This document shows positions 1-7,358 of a stretch of 64,000 bases of DNA, one piece after another; within the stretch, counting starts at the first letter, position 1; every line of letters begins with the position of its first letter. Both the position numbers and the translations under genes were made by a program. The stretch spans positions 1 to 64,000 of IMG/VR virus record IMGVR_UViG_3300037264_001145; one strand, written 5' to 3'. The notes beneath the pieces were generated by a model, which saw only the letters and a list, made by a program, of their open reading frames with translations, was not told where the DNA came from and searched no databases. The DNA comes from a virus.

Positions 1-19
1 GGTTATAGGAGCTATAATG

Positions 20-50
20 CCTATGCTCATACCTGCACCTATGCTCATAC
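20..50. repeat. 13-bp direct repeat pair
   Basis: CCTATGCTCATAC occurs at 20-32 and again at 38-50, so the copies start 18 bp apart. It lies in the gene-free left edge. Its function is unknown. Confidence 0.7.
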
Positions 51-62
51 TGCGCCCAGGCC

Positions 63-158
63 TACGATCATATACGTCCAATAATAACCTACATACAAGC
101 ATAGTATCGCACGATATACAACAATGCTATCGAGTACGATCATATGAGTCCGATAATA
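63..158. repeat. 24-bp imperfect direct repeat
   Basis: Positions 63-86 and 135-158 match at 21 of 24 bases, with start points 72 bp apart. Each copy starts with TACGATCATAT and ends in a TCCRATAA core. The core recurs at 188-195 and 238-245, giving four copies in about 170 bp. Spaced short repeats like these are typical of protein-binding regions such as iterons or operators, but no binding protein is evident. Confidence 0.6.
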
Positions 159-226
159 CAACGCTTATTGGTCACGCGGCGGCGTGGTCCGATAAGAACA
201 TGGGGGGTGTGGGGGAAATATGCACG

Positions 227-245
227 TTATCGGAACGTCCGATAA
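227..245. repeat. Perfect inverted repeat TTATCGGA-N3-TCCGATAA
   Basis: TTATCGGA at 227-234 and TCCGATAA at 238-245 are exact reverse complements separated by three bases. The right arm is the last copy of the TCCRATAA direct-repeat core. This is the symmetry expected of an operator for a dimeric protein. No T-run follows it, so it is not a terminator. Confidence 0.6.
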
Positions 246-390
246 GCAGTTTCTTTTAGTAGGGGGCTTAAGCGCACCCGGACACCAAATGAGGTTGAAG
301 GTGTAAAACCGAATTCACTGACACACACTAGTCACGCCCTGTCCACTAAAAAAATACCGGGGACATCCTCGTATAGTATTGCAGCGATTT

Positions 391-831
391 ATGAACAGAC
401 TATCGTTAAAAGACAAATGGATGGAAAAATGGAAGGATGACGTTAGCCTCCAATTACAAAAAATCTATTGGTCCTGTAGAGCAAGATTCGCAGAAAGTAT
501 CTTACGGATATGTTACCACCCCAAACTTGTGCGTCGAGCCAATCATATCTACTATTTAGAAGAGAAGGTTAGAAACCAAGCACAACAAATAACCGCAATG
601 CAAGATCAACTAACATATAAAAATAAATTGAATAAAGCTTTAAATATTCTTGTCGCCTGTGACGGCAATTGTAATAAAAGTTATATGGATAATCCATGGG
701 ATGTGGATGAGGAAGTGATTAGAATAGCAGAAAGAAATTTTGAAAGATTAAAGCACTGGTGGTCAAGGGGAGGCCAACAAGCTGCGGATTTGTATATGAA
801 GAAAAATGATAAAAGGAATCTGTTAAAATGA
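391..831 (+). CDS. Hypothetical coiled-coil protein
   Basis: This is the first credible gene, about 146 residues from the ATG at 391. A TTG at 379 is a possible longer start, but neither has a strong ribosome binding site. The product is basic, rich in Trp, Lys and Arg, and largely helical. It has a likely coiled coil around residues 50-85 (Leu/Gln/Lys-rich with regular hydrophobics) and a C-terminal Trp-Trp-rich basic segment. I recognise no family. It overlaps the next gene by four bases, so the two are probably translationally coupled at the head of the rightward small-gene block. Confidence 0.6.
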   Translation: MNRLSLKDKWMEKWKDDVSLQLQKIYWSCRARFAESILRICYHPKLVRRANHIYYLEEKVRNQAQQITAMQDQLTYKNKLNKALNILVACDGNCNKSYMDNPWDVDEEVIRIAERNFERLKHWWSRGGQQAADLYMKKNDKRNLLK

Positions 832-1016
832 AATTTATCGTCAGGAGTCTTTTAATGATAACAATACTTCTTTGTTTAGCAATTCTTGCGTCCGGTTTAA
901 TTTATATGGCTATAATCGCTTGGATGGTTTATTGGCCCATAGGATTGATAACAACTCTTATTTTTGGTATGGCCTTTGGTTGTTTGTGGGAAACTAGATT
1001 TGATGGACCTCTATGA
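828..1016 (+). CDS. Small membrane protein, two predicted TM segments
   Basis: This 62-residue protein overlaps both neighbours by four bases (ATGA type). After a short basic start it is almost wholly hydrophobic, with two likely membrane segments at residues 8-32 and 36-53, and a short polar C-terminus. It probably sits in the host inner membrane. No family is recognised. Small two-span proteins in phage early regions may affect lysis timing, exclusion or host takeover, but nothing here selects among these. Confidence 0.65.
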   Translation: MKFIVRSLLMITILLCLAILASGLIYMAIIAWMVYWPIGLITTLIFGMAFGCLWETRFDGPL

Positions 1017-1207
1017 TGAGATTAGAAGTTGAAATTTACAAACAAGGTTTCCGCGACCATAGATGGCGAGGATTTCTCGATACGGGTATAAACACTATTG
1101 AAACGAAAAGCGACTCGCGTTTTTATTGGGCAAGCAAGAAGCACGTTAAAGAGTACTTGGAATATATGTGTAAAACTTTAGATTGGCAATTAGAGTTCTT
1201 GATATGA
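1013..1207 (+). CDS. Hypothetical small basic protein
   Basis: This 64-residue protein starts within the stop of the preceding membrane protein. It begins with a strand-like segment (RLEVEIYKQGF) and ends in an amphipathic helix with KKHVKEYLEYM. No family is recognised. Coupling by overlap and the similar base composition of its neighbours support expression as part of the same operon. Confidence 0.6.
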   Translation: MMRLEVEIYKQGFRDHRWRGFLDTGINTIETKSDSRFYWASKKHVKEYLEYMCKTLDWQLEFLI

Positions 1208-1225
1208 TTGGAAAGTGGAGGTAGA

Positions 1226-1636
1226 ATGATTAAAAAATTGTGTTTGATTTTATTGCTCGTGGTTGGTTGTAGAGATATAAGAAAAGAAGCTGGTCCTATA
1301 CTCAATGAAAATGCCACTGTTGTTGATCTAATTTATTCACCTTCTCATCATTCTCGTAGTTTGGATCTTGGATTGACCAGTGGTGGAGATCTTTCGTTTA
1401 CACCAACGTCAGTATCTATTCCAGAAAGACACGGTGTGGTATTTAAGTGTCAGCATGGTAAGTTCTATGTAGAGGACAAGGAACTTTGGTTGAAACTAAT
1501 AGAGGGTGATGATGTTGTGGTAGAATATAAAGAGTTATTTTATGTAGAATACGAAAACGGGGTTGAAATATCCAGAGAACTTTATAAAATGGATTTTCTT
1601 GGCGTGGCAATCATTTGTCACTCGGAGATCAGATAG
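1226..1636 (+). CDS. Putative lipoprotein
   Basis: I chose the ATG at 1226 because a GGAGG lies just upstream; an in-frame TTG at 1208 is less likely. The product is 136 residues and opens with a classic lipoprotein signal: basic MIKK, a hydrophobic core, and a lipobox ending in LVVGC, so Cys16 should be the lipidated residue. The mature part is a mixed-charge, beta-rich domain with no recognised fold. It would be anchored to a host membrane. Phage lipoproteins often act in superinfection exclusion or as outer spanins, but no spanin-like partner is seen beside it. The stop overlaps the start of the next gene. Confidence 0.7.
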   Translation: MIKKLCLILLLVVGCRDIRKEAGPILNENATVVDLIYSPSHHSRSLDLGLTSGGDLSFTPTSVSIPERHGVVFKCQHGKFYVEDKELWLKLIEGDDVVVEYKELFYVEYENGVEISRELYKMDFLGVAIICHSEIR

Positions 1637-2004
1637 TGTGCGAATGTGGTTGTTTACTAACCGGGGAATTTTTCAAATTACGTGGCCCAAAGAATATATG
1701 GTACATTATTCACAAATATCCTGGTTGTAAAAATTGCTCGACGCCATGTGGTGTGTTGTTTTCTGAAATACCAGAGGATCATCCGGACTTTCATTTTTAC
1801 GAATTTTATAGAAAAATAATCAAAGGTAAGACAGATTGTATAGCTTTCTTTTCCCAAGAGGAATTACAAACACAATTGAGAAAATATTTGGAGATATATT
1901 TCACAGTAAGAAATCCAACTTCTTACCACGAGGATGGGTGTGACGAACATGACGCGGACGTGATAGCGGAAGAGTTTGCGGAGGAGTTTATGAATGAAAG
2001 ATAA
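1636..2004 (+). CDS. Hypothetical zinc-ribbon-like protein
   Basis: The likely start is the GTG at 1636, which shares one base with the preceding stop and has GGAG about eight bases upstream. An upstream TTG at 1615 is an alternative. The 122-residue product begins with CECGC, then CKNCSTPC around residues 30-40, a pattern able to bind one zinc ion. The rest is acidic, ending in a helix rich in Glu and Ala. I recognise no family. The gene overlaps the next small gene by 11 bases. Confidence 0.6.
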   Translation: MCECGCLLTGEFFKLRGPKNIWYIIHKYPGCKNCSTPCGVLFSEIPEDHPDFHFYEFYRKIIKGKTDCIAFFSQEELQTQLRKYLEIYFTVRNPTSYHEDGCDEHDADVIAEEFAEEFMNER

Positions 2005-2164
2005 AGAATCCCTAAGAAGAGTAAGAGAACTTATTATGCTACAAGATTATATGGAAAACATATTTCTTTGTCATAAAGTACCGGAACGAATTATAAATAA
2101 GATAAGATCAAATTTTGAAGAAAATCTTAAGTCAATTTTATGGCCAGTGAAAGAGTGCAAATGA
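1994..2164 (+). CDS. Small helical protein, 56 residues
   Basis: An open frame begins at ATG 1994 with GAGGAG about eight bases upstream and runs to TGA 2162-2164, where it overlaps the ATG of the next gene (ATGA). The peptide starts MKDKESLRRVRELIMLQDYM and is mostly helical and charged, with a single Cys. It fills what would otherwise be a 130-base gap in a block where genes are packed end to end, which supports it being real. No family is recognised. Confidence 0.55.
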   Translation: MKDKESLRRVRELIMLQDYMENIFLCHKVPERIINKIRSNFEENLKSILWPVKECK

Positions 2165-2376
2165 TCGAAGTAAACCTGAAATACCTGAATAGGCCGAAGT
2201 TTGAACTGTACGCCAACGAACTTTGTGTCAAGCACAATATTTCTTTAGATTTAATCGAATTAAATCACGAACATTGTCGTATAATAATTGACGGGAAAGA
2301 AGAGGACGTAAAAGAATTGATTAAAGATAGACTTGTTTTATATGTCACAGAGACCACCAATAGAAGGAGAAAATAA
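2161..2376 (+). CDS. Hypothetical small protein, 71 residues
   Basis: I prefer the ATG at 2161, which overlaps the preceding stop as ATGA and has a purine-rich AAAGAG upstream. The ATG at 2140 would overlap the previous gene more and lacks a good site. The product has a beta-alpha-beta look, with strands near residues 2-8 and 37-42 and helices between, and a basic RRRK end. No family is recognised. It overlaps the start of the next gene by one base. Confidence 0.55.
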   Translation: MIEVNLKYLNRPKFELYANELCVKHNISLDLIELNHEHCRIIIDGKEEDVKELIKDRLVLYVTETTNRRRK

Positions 2377-2552
2377 TGTTAGGGTATTTTTGTTTATTTT
2401 TTATTGGATGGATATTGTGCGGACTTTGTGCCGGTACTATACAAATAAAATATTCTCCACAAGGAAGATATATTTCGTGGTTTGAATTTTTGTTTTGGGG
2501 GCCACTTGCTTTATTGATAGTAATATGGATTGATTTTTTAAATAAAGGATAA
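2376..2552 (+). CDS. Small membrane protein, 58 residues
   Basis: This frame starts at ATG 2376 with AAGGAGA a few bases upstream and ends at TAA 2550-2552, three bases before the next gene. The product is strongly hydrophobic with two likely membrane spans, about residues 1-21 and 37-54, joined by a short polar loop containing KYSPQGRY. It is too short for most gene finders but has a good ribosome site and fits the gap exactly. Function is unknown. Confidence 0.6.
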   Translation: MLGYFCLFFIGWILCGLCAGTIQIKYSPQGRYISWFEFLFWGPLALLIVIWIDFLNKG

Positions 2553-2555
2553 ATA

Positions 2556-3263
2556 ATGCGTGACGTAATAATAATGAGTGTTCAACGAGTGTGGGAAAAA
2601 ATTAAATTAGAATCGCTTCCTCTTCGTGTTGCTGAAATATTTGCTGATGATATTGTAAAATCTATTTCTGATTTCAATAAAGGGAGTGGTGGTCCGTGTC
2701 CTAAATGTGGAAAAGGAATGTCTGCAAAATATTGTAGGAGATGTTCCTTTAAAGAAACTAATATATTACATAAGCCATGTTCTTGTGGGAGTCAATTTCA
2801 GGTTTTTAAAGATGATCTAAATGAAGATATATGGTTATTCATTTGTAATAATGAAGGGGCTTGTTGCGAAGTTATTTCTATGCGAATAAAGGCCGAAACA
2901 GAAGATGGTGCGTGGTTGGTATGGGACGATATCACTCTAGGAACTTATAGTCCTGTTCCAAAAAATATAAAAGAAAGCCTTGGCAAAGCTATAGATAGGG
3001 CCGAGCAAAAAATGCAGGCTGAAAATGTTAAGCCTCGCGTCAATTGTGGTCCACCGACTTTTTCTAATGATAAGGACTATGATATTACATATAATTCAAA
3101 ATTAAAAGAATGTGCTAAGGCTATGGTAGACAAACTGAAGTTAATAGAAAAAGATGGACGATGTGGAAGTATTTTTGTTTTTGCCGCAAACCATGGTTGT
3201 ATTTATAGTGGACCAAATTATAAACAAGAACTTGAAAATTTGGAGGAAGCGTTAAAAATATGA
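2556..3263 (+). CDS. Hypothetical protein with zinc-binding motifs
   Basis: A 235-residue protein starts at 2556 behind an AAAGGA site. An N-terminal helical segment is followed by a likely zinc ribbon, CPKCGKG...YCRRC, near residues 48-63, and then a second Cys cluster (CSC... and CNNEGACC) around residues 75-105. A charged middle and a C-terminal domain with Cys near IYSGPNY follow. The paired cysteines suggest a nucleic-acid-binding or structural zinc module. No family is recognised. Its stop overlaps the next start by four bases. Confidence 0.65.
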   Translation: MRDVIIMSVQRVWEKIKLESLPLRVAEIFADDIVKSISDFNKGSGGPCPKCGKGMSAKYCRRCSFKETNILHKPCSCGSQFQVFKDDLNEDIWLFICNNEGACCEVISMRIKAETEDGAWLVWDDITLGTYSPVPKNIKESLGKAIDRAEQKMQAENVKPRVNCGPPTFSNDKDYDITYNSKLKECAKAMVDKLKLIEKDGRCGSIFVFAANHGCIYSGPNYKQELENLEEALKI

Positions 3264-3445
3264 AGAAACCAACAATAACAATGTCGTTCGATAGTCTTGG
3301 TATCTTAAGTGAAAGTCAGTGGGGTGATTTAATAAAGAGTGTTGAAAAATTCGAGACACACTTAAATGATTGTTTTTTGGATAGTGGGTTAGAGATAGAG
3401 ATGAATAATTTCGACATAGATTGTAACAATGATGAAAAAATATAA
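3260..3445 (+). CDS. Hypothetical small acidic protein
   Basis: This 61-residue acidic product starts within the stop of the previous gene (ATGA). It is mostly helical with a Trp in the middle (SESQWGDLIKSVEKFETHL). No family is recognised. It overlaps the following gene by 17 bases, so the three frames form a coupled run. Confidence 0.55.
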   Translation: MKKPTITMSFDSLGILSESQWGDLIKSVEKFETHLNDCFLDSGLEIEMNNFDIDCNNDEKI

Positions 3446-3647
3446 TATACAATATCCGATGACTAGCAATATTTTCAGTGGACCAGTAGATGATTATATG
3501 ATTTTATCGGAACACCATTTTTTGTTATCTGCGTGGTGGACAGCGTATAAATTTCTATCTCGCCAAAATAAAATTAAAAAAGTTAGAATATGTCGGTCTG
3601 CTGATAAGATTTGTTTATTTGAAATACGAAGGTATTATGTTGTATGA
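3429..3647 (+). CDS. Hypothetical small basic protein
   Basis: The 72-residue product starts at tandem ATG codons (3429 or 3432). It has aromatic residues (HHFLLSAWWTAYKFL) forming a likely amphipathic helix, then a basic, Cys-containing tail (KVRICRSADKICLF). No family is recognised. It lies between coupled small genes and is followed after 12 bases by a gene with its own strong ribosome site. Confidence 0.5.
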   Translation: MMKKYNIQYPMTSNIFSGPVDDYMILSEHHFLLSAWWTAYKFLSRQNKIKKVRICRSADKICLFEIRRYYVV

Positions 3648-3659
3648 AAGGAAAACATA

Positions 3660-3998
3660 ATGTGGTATAGAATAGATTTTAGAGACAACGATAGTAAATT
3701 TTATGAAATAGATGATACAGATATTGGTTTATCAATTATAAATAAAGATTTAATTAAAGTAAAAAGATCTTTTGCTGTGTTTCCCCACAAAGGAAAAGAT
3801 GGTAAAGAAGGGCTTGCGGCTGCACAAATAAAAGATATGAATCCGATGTATTTGGTATGTAACGCAGAATATATCAATACTAGTTTTATTAAAAGTTTTG
3901 GTGTTGTTGATACGGATAGTAATGCGTGGAAACAAATTTCAGAAAACGCACTTGGCGAGAATCGTATATTGACACCAAACAAATCTATTGTTCTGTGA
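3660..3998 (+). CDS. Hypothetical protein, 112 residues
   Basis: The start at 3660 has a clear GAAAGGA site. The product is of mixed charge and beta-rich, without membrane segments or Cys clusters. No family is recognised. Its TGA overlaps the ATG of the next gene by one base. A leftward frame of similar length on the other strand is a shadow with no ribosome site. Confidence 0.6.
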   Translation: MWYRIDFRDNDSKFYEIDDTDIGLSIINKDLIKVKRSFAVFPHKGKDGKEGLAAAQIKDMNPMYLVCNAEYINTSFIKSFGVVDTDSNAWKQISENALGENRILTPNKSIVL

Positions 3999-4159
3999 TG
4001 AAAATGGAAGATCAAGCTTCTTTCGATGAAGTAAAAAGTTTGTATGATAGAATTATAGAGATAACAAGTGAGTTATCTTTATTGACTGTTGTTTGTTTGG
4101 TTATGGTAGGTTTTTTAGTTTTATATCCGAAAGGAAAGAAGAAAAATGGCTGTGGCTAA
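3998..4159 (+). CDS. Small single-span membrane protein
   Basis: I place the start at ATG 3998, overlapping the previous stop (TGATG), rather than at 3926, which would lie deep in the preceding gene. The 53-residue product has an acidic N-terminal helix (residues 1-22), one hydrophobic span at about residues 26-45 and a basic lysine tail, so an N-out, C-in orientation is likely. It overlaps the next gene by 14 bases. Function is unknown. Confidence 0.55.
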   Translation: MKMEDQASFDEVKSLYDRIIEITSELSLLTVVCLVMVGFLVLYPKGKKKNGCG

Positions 4160-4388
4160 AGCTCCAGTTTATAGGGAGAAAAATCATCAACCGAACGTCC
4201 TTAATGATTTATTAGAACAGGCTGAACGGGCTATGGAGGAACTCAACTTTGTATGTCGCGCTAATTTACCAATAAGTAAAGTGCCAGGAAATATTATAGG
4301 GTACGGGATAGAAGCGACAAAGAAGACTATAGTTTGCGATCATTTGGTTTCAATAATTAAAGAGATTAAAAAAATAAAAGGTTGGTAA
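4146..4388 (+). CDS. Hypothetical protein, 80 residues
   Basis: The product starts at 4146 behind a purine-rich GGAAAGAAG tract that also encodes the tail of the previous protein. It contains an acidic helix (LEQAERAMEELNF) followed by a short loop and a C-terminal lysine-rich helix. No family is recognised. It is the last gene of a run of overlapping frames; a 50-base gap with a promoter-like TATAAT follows. Confidence 0.55.
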   Translation: MAVAKAPVYREKNHQPNVLNDLLEQAERAMEELNFVCRANLPISKVPGNIIGYGIEATKKTIVCDHLVSIIKEIKKIKGW

Positions 4389-4393
4389 ATTCG

Positions 4394-4399
4394 TATAAT
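4394..4399 (+). promoter_or_regulatory. Promoter-like TATAAT
   Basis: A perfect TATAAT sits in the 50-base gap ahead of the gene at 4439. No convincing -35 box is seen at standard spacing. It may drive the 4439 gene and those after it, but one hexamer in AT-rich DNA is weak evidence. Confidence 0.35.
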
Positions 4400-4438
4400 A
4401 CTGTGGATGTAAATAATAAGAAAGAATAGGAGAAACAA

Positions 4439-4642
4439 ATGTTTAAGGTGAATGATGTTGTTCGTGTTGTTCGTTGCGAAGGTTGCCCAGGGGTCGTTGG
4501 TAGAGAGGGTCGTGTCACTGGTCTGTCAGAAGACAATACTACTGTTAAGTTGAGTTTCGGGAAGGGTCGTCCCCAGCGCGGTCGCCCAGAAAACTTTCCT
4601 GTTGGAGACCTTGCTCTAGTAACAGAAAAGGCAGGGGTGTAA
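4439..4642 (+). CDS. Small SH3/KOW-like beta protein
   Basis: This 67-residue gene has a strong AGGAGA site and its own small intergenic gap. The pattern FKVNDVVRVVR...GREGRVTGLSEDNTTVKLSF resembles the beta-barrel of KOW/SH3-like domains, in which a Gly-rich turn links short strands; this is inference from strand and turn pattern only. Two Cys (CEGC) lie in the first loop. Such small barrels commonly bind nucleic acid or ribosomes. Lower AT content than its neighbours is noticeable. Confidence 0.6.
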   Translation: MFKVNDVVRVVRCEGCPGVVGREGRVTGLSEDNTTVKLSFGKGRPQRGRPENFPVGDLALVTEKAGV

Positions 4643-4643
4643 C

Positions 4644-4802
4644 ATGGCTAAAAGAAAGAAATCGGTAAAACGAGGTGATCCATTCAAGAATATGGGAAAC
4701 GGAAAGAGCAAGCCCAAGCCCAGGGGCAAGAAAAGTAAAAAGCAAGGTTTCTTCGAACGATTAAAGGGTTTTTTTCTAGGGATATTTAAATGCCGTATGT
4801 AA
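4644..4802 (+). CDS. Highly basic 52-residue protein
   Basis: This frame starts at ATG 4644, two bases after the previous stop, with AGGGGT upstream, and ends at TAA 4800-4802 inside the next gene. About a third of its residues are Lys or Arg, including KSKPKPRGKKSKK, and the last 16 residues (FFERLKGFFLGIFK) form an amphipathic helix. The composition suggests nucleic-acid or membrane-surface binding. It overlaps the DUF6899-like gene by 13 bases. It is below common gene-finder length cut-offs. Confidence 0.6.
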   Translation: MAKRKKSVKRGDPFKNMGNGKSKPKPRGKKSKKQGFFERLKGFFLGIFKCRM

Positions 4803-5077
4803 CAAAAATTTTAAGAACACTAGAATTAGATAACGCCATAAGTGCCGTAGTAAATGAAATATCTGACGAGAATCTCAACCCAGGTCTTGTTAATTATACG
4901 ATATCTACCATTCTCGGAAGATTATTGTATAACCAAGACCTTAGTTATAGGAACATAAATCAATTGATTGGTGTTCTAGAGTGTGTTAAAATGGAATTAT
5001 ATCGTCGAATAGCTATTCCGTACGAGGATAAGATGATTGAGAGAAATGGGGACGTGTTTCCAGGGGCTATATTATGA
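4790..5077 (+). CDS. DUF6899-like conserved phage protein
   Basis: The 95-residue product has the layout I recall for a small, very widespread phage family (DUF6899): an MPYV start, then LNPGLVNYTISTILGRLL, a Y-N-I-N-Q-L-I-G-V-L-E-C helix, and the conserved ending ELYRRxxxPYEDxKxxxNGDV. Members are about 90 residues and helical; their function is unknown. The match rests on memory of the family signature. The gene overlaps the next by four bases. Confidence 0.75.
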   Translation: MPYVTKILRTLELDNAISAVVNEISDENLNPGLVNYTISTILGRLLYNQDLSYRNINQLIGVLECVKMELYRRIAIPYEDKMIERNGDVFPGAIL

Positions 5078-5313
5078 AGCCTTTTGATGTTCTCTCTATA
5101 TGTCCTAAGTGTGAATGCAAAGATGTGAACACTATGTATTTCGAAGGGGCAACATGGATATCCCTGTACGATAAGCTGAGGACATATTATGGGAAACAGA
5201 TATTTGAAGAACATCTAAAAAGACGTTGCACAAGGTGTCGTTTTTCTTGGCCCGAAAGTACCGCCCAAGTTAAAGTTGATAACAGCGGCAGGTCAGAAAA
5301 CTATATAGGATAG
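5074..5313 (+). CDS. Small zinc-ribbon protein
   Basis: A 79-residue product starts within the stop of the preceding gene (ATGA). It has CPKC near residue 10 and CTRC near residue 52, separated by a helical and aromatic segment. This is a classic two-knuckle zinc ribbon spacing. Such proteins often bind nucleic acids or act as small adaptors. No specific family is recognised. Confidence 0.6.
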   Translation: MKPFDVLSICPKCECKDVNTMYFEGATWISLYDKLRTYYGKQIFEEHLKRRCTRCRFSWPESTAQVKVDNSGRSENYIG

Positions 5314-5325
5314 GAGCATAGATCA

Positions 5326-5589
5326 ATGGTATTTGAAACACTTTGTGTGTTTAATACACTTTATATTTTAAGTATTATTATATTTTATGTTTGTCTTAGA
5401 CATAGAAATCTTTGTTTGCACACCAAGTATAGACAAATAGTTAAATGGTTATTTCCAGGTGGTGTTTCTCGAAAGAGTAAAAAGCAAATTTACGAATTTC
5501 TTGAAAAAGAACCGGAAGAAGTATTTGATGAATCGTGTATTAAGACAACCACAAGTGTTTATACGAAGGAGTCTACGAAGCATGATTAA
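5326..5589 (+). CDS. N-terminally membrane-anchored protein
   Basis: The 87-residue product starts behind TAGGAGC. It has one hydrophobic segment at residues 4-25 and then a basic patch (LRHRNLCLHTKYRQ), giving an N-out, C-in single-span topology. The cytoplasmic part is helical and charged. A much longer overlapping frame starting at 5459 is a shadow except for its final part, which is the next real gene. Confidence 0.6.
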   Translation: MVFETLCVFNTLYILSIIIFYVCLRHRNLCLHTKYRQIVKWLFPGGVSRKSKKQIYEFLEKEPEEVFDESCIKTTTSVYTKESTKHD

Positions 5590-5878
5590 TGATACCGATA
5601 GATTAAATTGGTTAGAAGCTCAAAATAGTAAAAATAGTTATACGGGAAAATGCAATTTCAGATGGTCTACTACTGGCAGAGGATGGAGATTGATTGAAAC
5701 TAGTGGTGGACCAAATATGGAACCAACTTTTTCTACTGTTAGAGAAGCTATAGATTATGCAATGGGACAAGTATCTACAAAGGAACACTTTGATCACGGC
5801 CCATCACCCTATGACGCAGGCGTTGGACCGCTTAATGAAAATACGTACAAGAAATATCACGAAGGAGAAAACCATTAA
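5582..5878 (+). CDS. Hypothetical phage protein (DTDRLNWLEA type)
   Basis: I place the start at ATG 5582, overlapping the previous stop, with AAGGAG about 13 bases upstream. The 98-residue product begins MINDTDRLNWLEAQN, an opening seen in many small phage proteins of unknown function, followed by a GRGWRLIET strand and a helix (VREAIDYAM). The C-terminal tail is His- and Pro-rich. No enzymatic motif is visible. Its stop overlaps the next ATG by one base. Confidence 0.65.
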   Translation: MINDTDRLNWLEAQNSKNSYTGKCNFRWSTTGRGWRLIETSGGPNMEPTFSTVREAIDYAMGQVSTKEHFDHGPSPYDAGVGPLNENTYKKYHEGENH

Positions 5879-6135
5879 TGAATATACATTTATTCAAAGA
5901 TATTAAAAGAAACGATTGTTATTATTGGTTCACTGATGAATCGGATGGTCATCTTACGGCGGAAAAAAGAAAAGCTGGTGCGGCAGATTCTTTTGAGGAT
6001 GCACTTATTAGTATAGGTAGAGCTATGATTATCCACAATCTTCAAATCAGTAAGATTTTTTACGAAAACGTACAAATTAATAAACAAACGTGGGATATGG
6101 CCGAACAGAAAGAGGAGATAAGAGACTTGGTATGA
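5878..6135 (+). CDS. Hypothetical protein, 85 residues
   Basis: The start overlaps the previous stop (TAATG). The product has an N-terminal beta-like segment (DCYYWFTDESDGHLT) and a helix with DSFEDALISIGRAM, similar in layout to the preceding gene. No family is recognised. Its last four bases overlap the SbcC-like ATPase start, indicating translational coupling. Confidence 0.6.
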   Translation: MNIHLFKDIKRNDCYYWFTDESDGHLTAEKRKAGAADSFEDALISIGRAMIIHNLQISKIFYENVQINKQTWDMAEQKEEIRDLV

Positions 6136-7358
6136 AAATAATTAGTTTAGAAGCAGAAAATATTAAATGCTTGAAAGCCATAGAGATTAAACCGGACGGG
6201 AATCTTGTGGTTATAGGTGGAGATAATGGGAATGGTAAATCGAGCATTCTTGATTCTATCGAATATGCTCTGGCCGGAGGAAAACATATTCCAGAAAAAC
6301 CCATAAGAGAAGGTCAAGAAAAAGCACGAATAGTTCTTGATCTGGATGAAATTCAAGTTATTCGCACCTTCACAAAAAATGGGACTAATCTTGTTGTAAA
6401 AAGTAAGGAAGGAGCAATCTTCTCTACTCCACAAGCTATGCTTGACAAGATAGTGGGGAACCTGTCTTTTGATCCGTCTGAATTTTTCAGGATGGATAAT
6501 AAGAAAAGAGTTGAGACTCTTAAAAAATTAGTTGGTCTTGATTTTACGGAATTAAACAATAGATACAAGGCGGCTTTCGATAAAAGAACCGAAGTGAATA
6601 GGCGTGGGAAAGAGTTAAAAGCACAACACGAGGCTCTTCCGTTTCATAAAGATGTACCAAACCAAGAAGTTTCCGTATCAGAACTTTCTAAACAGTTGAC
6701 CAGCTCTATTTCAGAAAATCAAAAGCTCAACGAAGTACAAAGATCTTTAGATAATAATTTATTGAAGATACAAAGAATACAGGAGCAACTTTTGCAACTA
6801 ACAGAAGAAAAGACTAAGATAGAAAACTATGTTGTAAACCAAAGATTACAATTAAAGAAATCTCAACCCGTAGACGTAACAGACATACAAAATAAAATTG
6901 CTTCTGCGGAAGACACTAATCACAAGATAAGAGAAAATGTCAAGAAAACATCTTTGAATGTTGAATTAGAAAAACTTAGAGATGAATCACAGTCATTATC
7001 TTCAACGCTTGGGTCTATAATTGTAGATAAAAACGAAGCGATGGAAAACGCCAAGTTCCCGATCAAAGGATTGTCTTTTGATGAAGAGACGGTAACATTT
7101 AATGGAATACCTTTTGATCAAATATCCCAGGGGGAAAGAATTAAGATATCTGTCGCAATAGGATTGGTTATTAATCCTAAGTTGAAGATTCTTCTGGTAC
7201 GTGATGCTTCGCTTCTTGATGAAAAAAATCTGGAGATGGTAGCTAAGATGGCAAAGAAGATGGACGCCCAGGTATGGTTAGAAAGGGTTGGCAAAGGTAA
7301 GGAGTGTTCTGTAATTATAGAAGACGGATCAATAAAAGAGATGGTGTCCGCTGAATAA
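6132..7358 (+). CDS. SbcC/Rad50-like SMC-family ATPase
   Basis: The 408-residue product from ATG 6132 has the Rad50/SbcC/RecN head. A Walker A (GGDNGNGKSS) is at residues 29-38 after the typical LEAENIKCLKAIEI strand. A coiled-coil middle covers about residues 150-300, an ABC signature (ISQGE) lies near 331 and a Walker B-like LKILLVRDAS near 352. In phages such proteins (T4 gp46 is the model) partner a nuclease in recombination and end processing. It lacks an obvious CxxC zinc hook and is much shorter than T4 gp46, so it is a reduced form. No SbcD-like nuclease is in the window. Known: family and fold. Inferred: a role in replication-associated recombination. Confidence 0.85.
   Translation: MKIISLEAENIKCLKAIEIKPDGNLVVIGGDNGNGKSSILDSIEYALAGGKHIPEKPIREGQEKARIVLDLDEIQVIRTFTKNGTNLVVKSKEGAIFSTPQAMLDKIVGNLSFDPSEFFRMDNKKRVETLKKLVGLDFTELNNRYKAAFDKRTEVNRRGKELKAQHEALPFHKDVPNQEVSVSELSKQLTSSISENQKLNEVQRSLDNNLLKIQRIQEQLLQLTEEKTKIENYVVNQRLQLKKSQPVDVTDIQNKIASAEDTNHKIRENVKKTSLNVELEKLRDESQSLSSTLGSIIVDKNEAMENAKFPIKGLSFDEETVTFNGIPFDQISQGERIKISVAIGLVINPKLKILLVRDASLLDEKNLEMVAKMAKKMDAQVWLERVGKGKECSVIIEDGSIKEMVSAE

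Larger units (their letters stand above)
1..390. other. Gene-free left edge with short repeats
   Basis: I see no convincing gene here. The only open frame (17-259) has low-complexity, out-of-character codon content and no ribosome binding site. The stretch is more GC-rich and G-tract-rich than the genes that follow, and it contains two families of direct repeats plus a perfect inverted repeat, listed separately. Its position ahead of a long rightward block of small genes suggests a control region, a replication-related region or the edge of a gene-free locus. The window boundary cuts it, so its full extent is unknown. Confidence 0.6.

Noticed and set aside
17-259. 80-codon frame at the left edge
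   Set aside because: It has no ribosome site, its composition follows the repeats beneath it, and its residues look like repeat translation rather than a folded protein.
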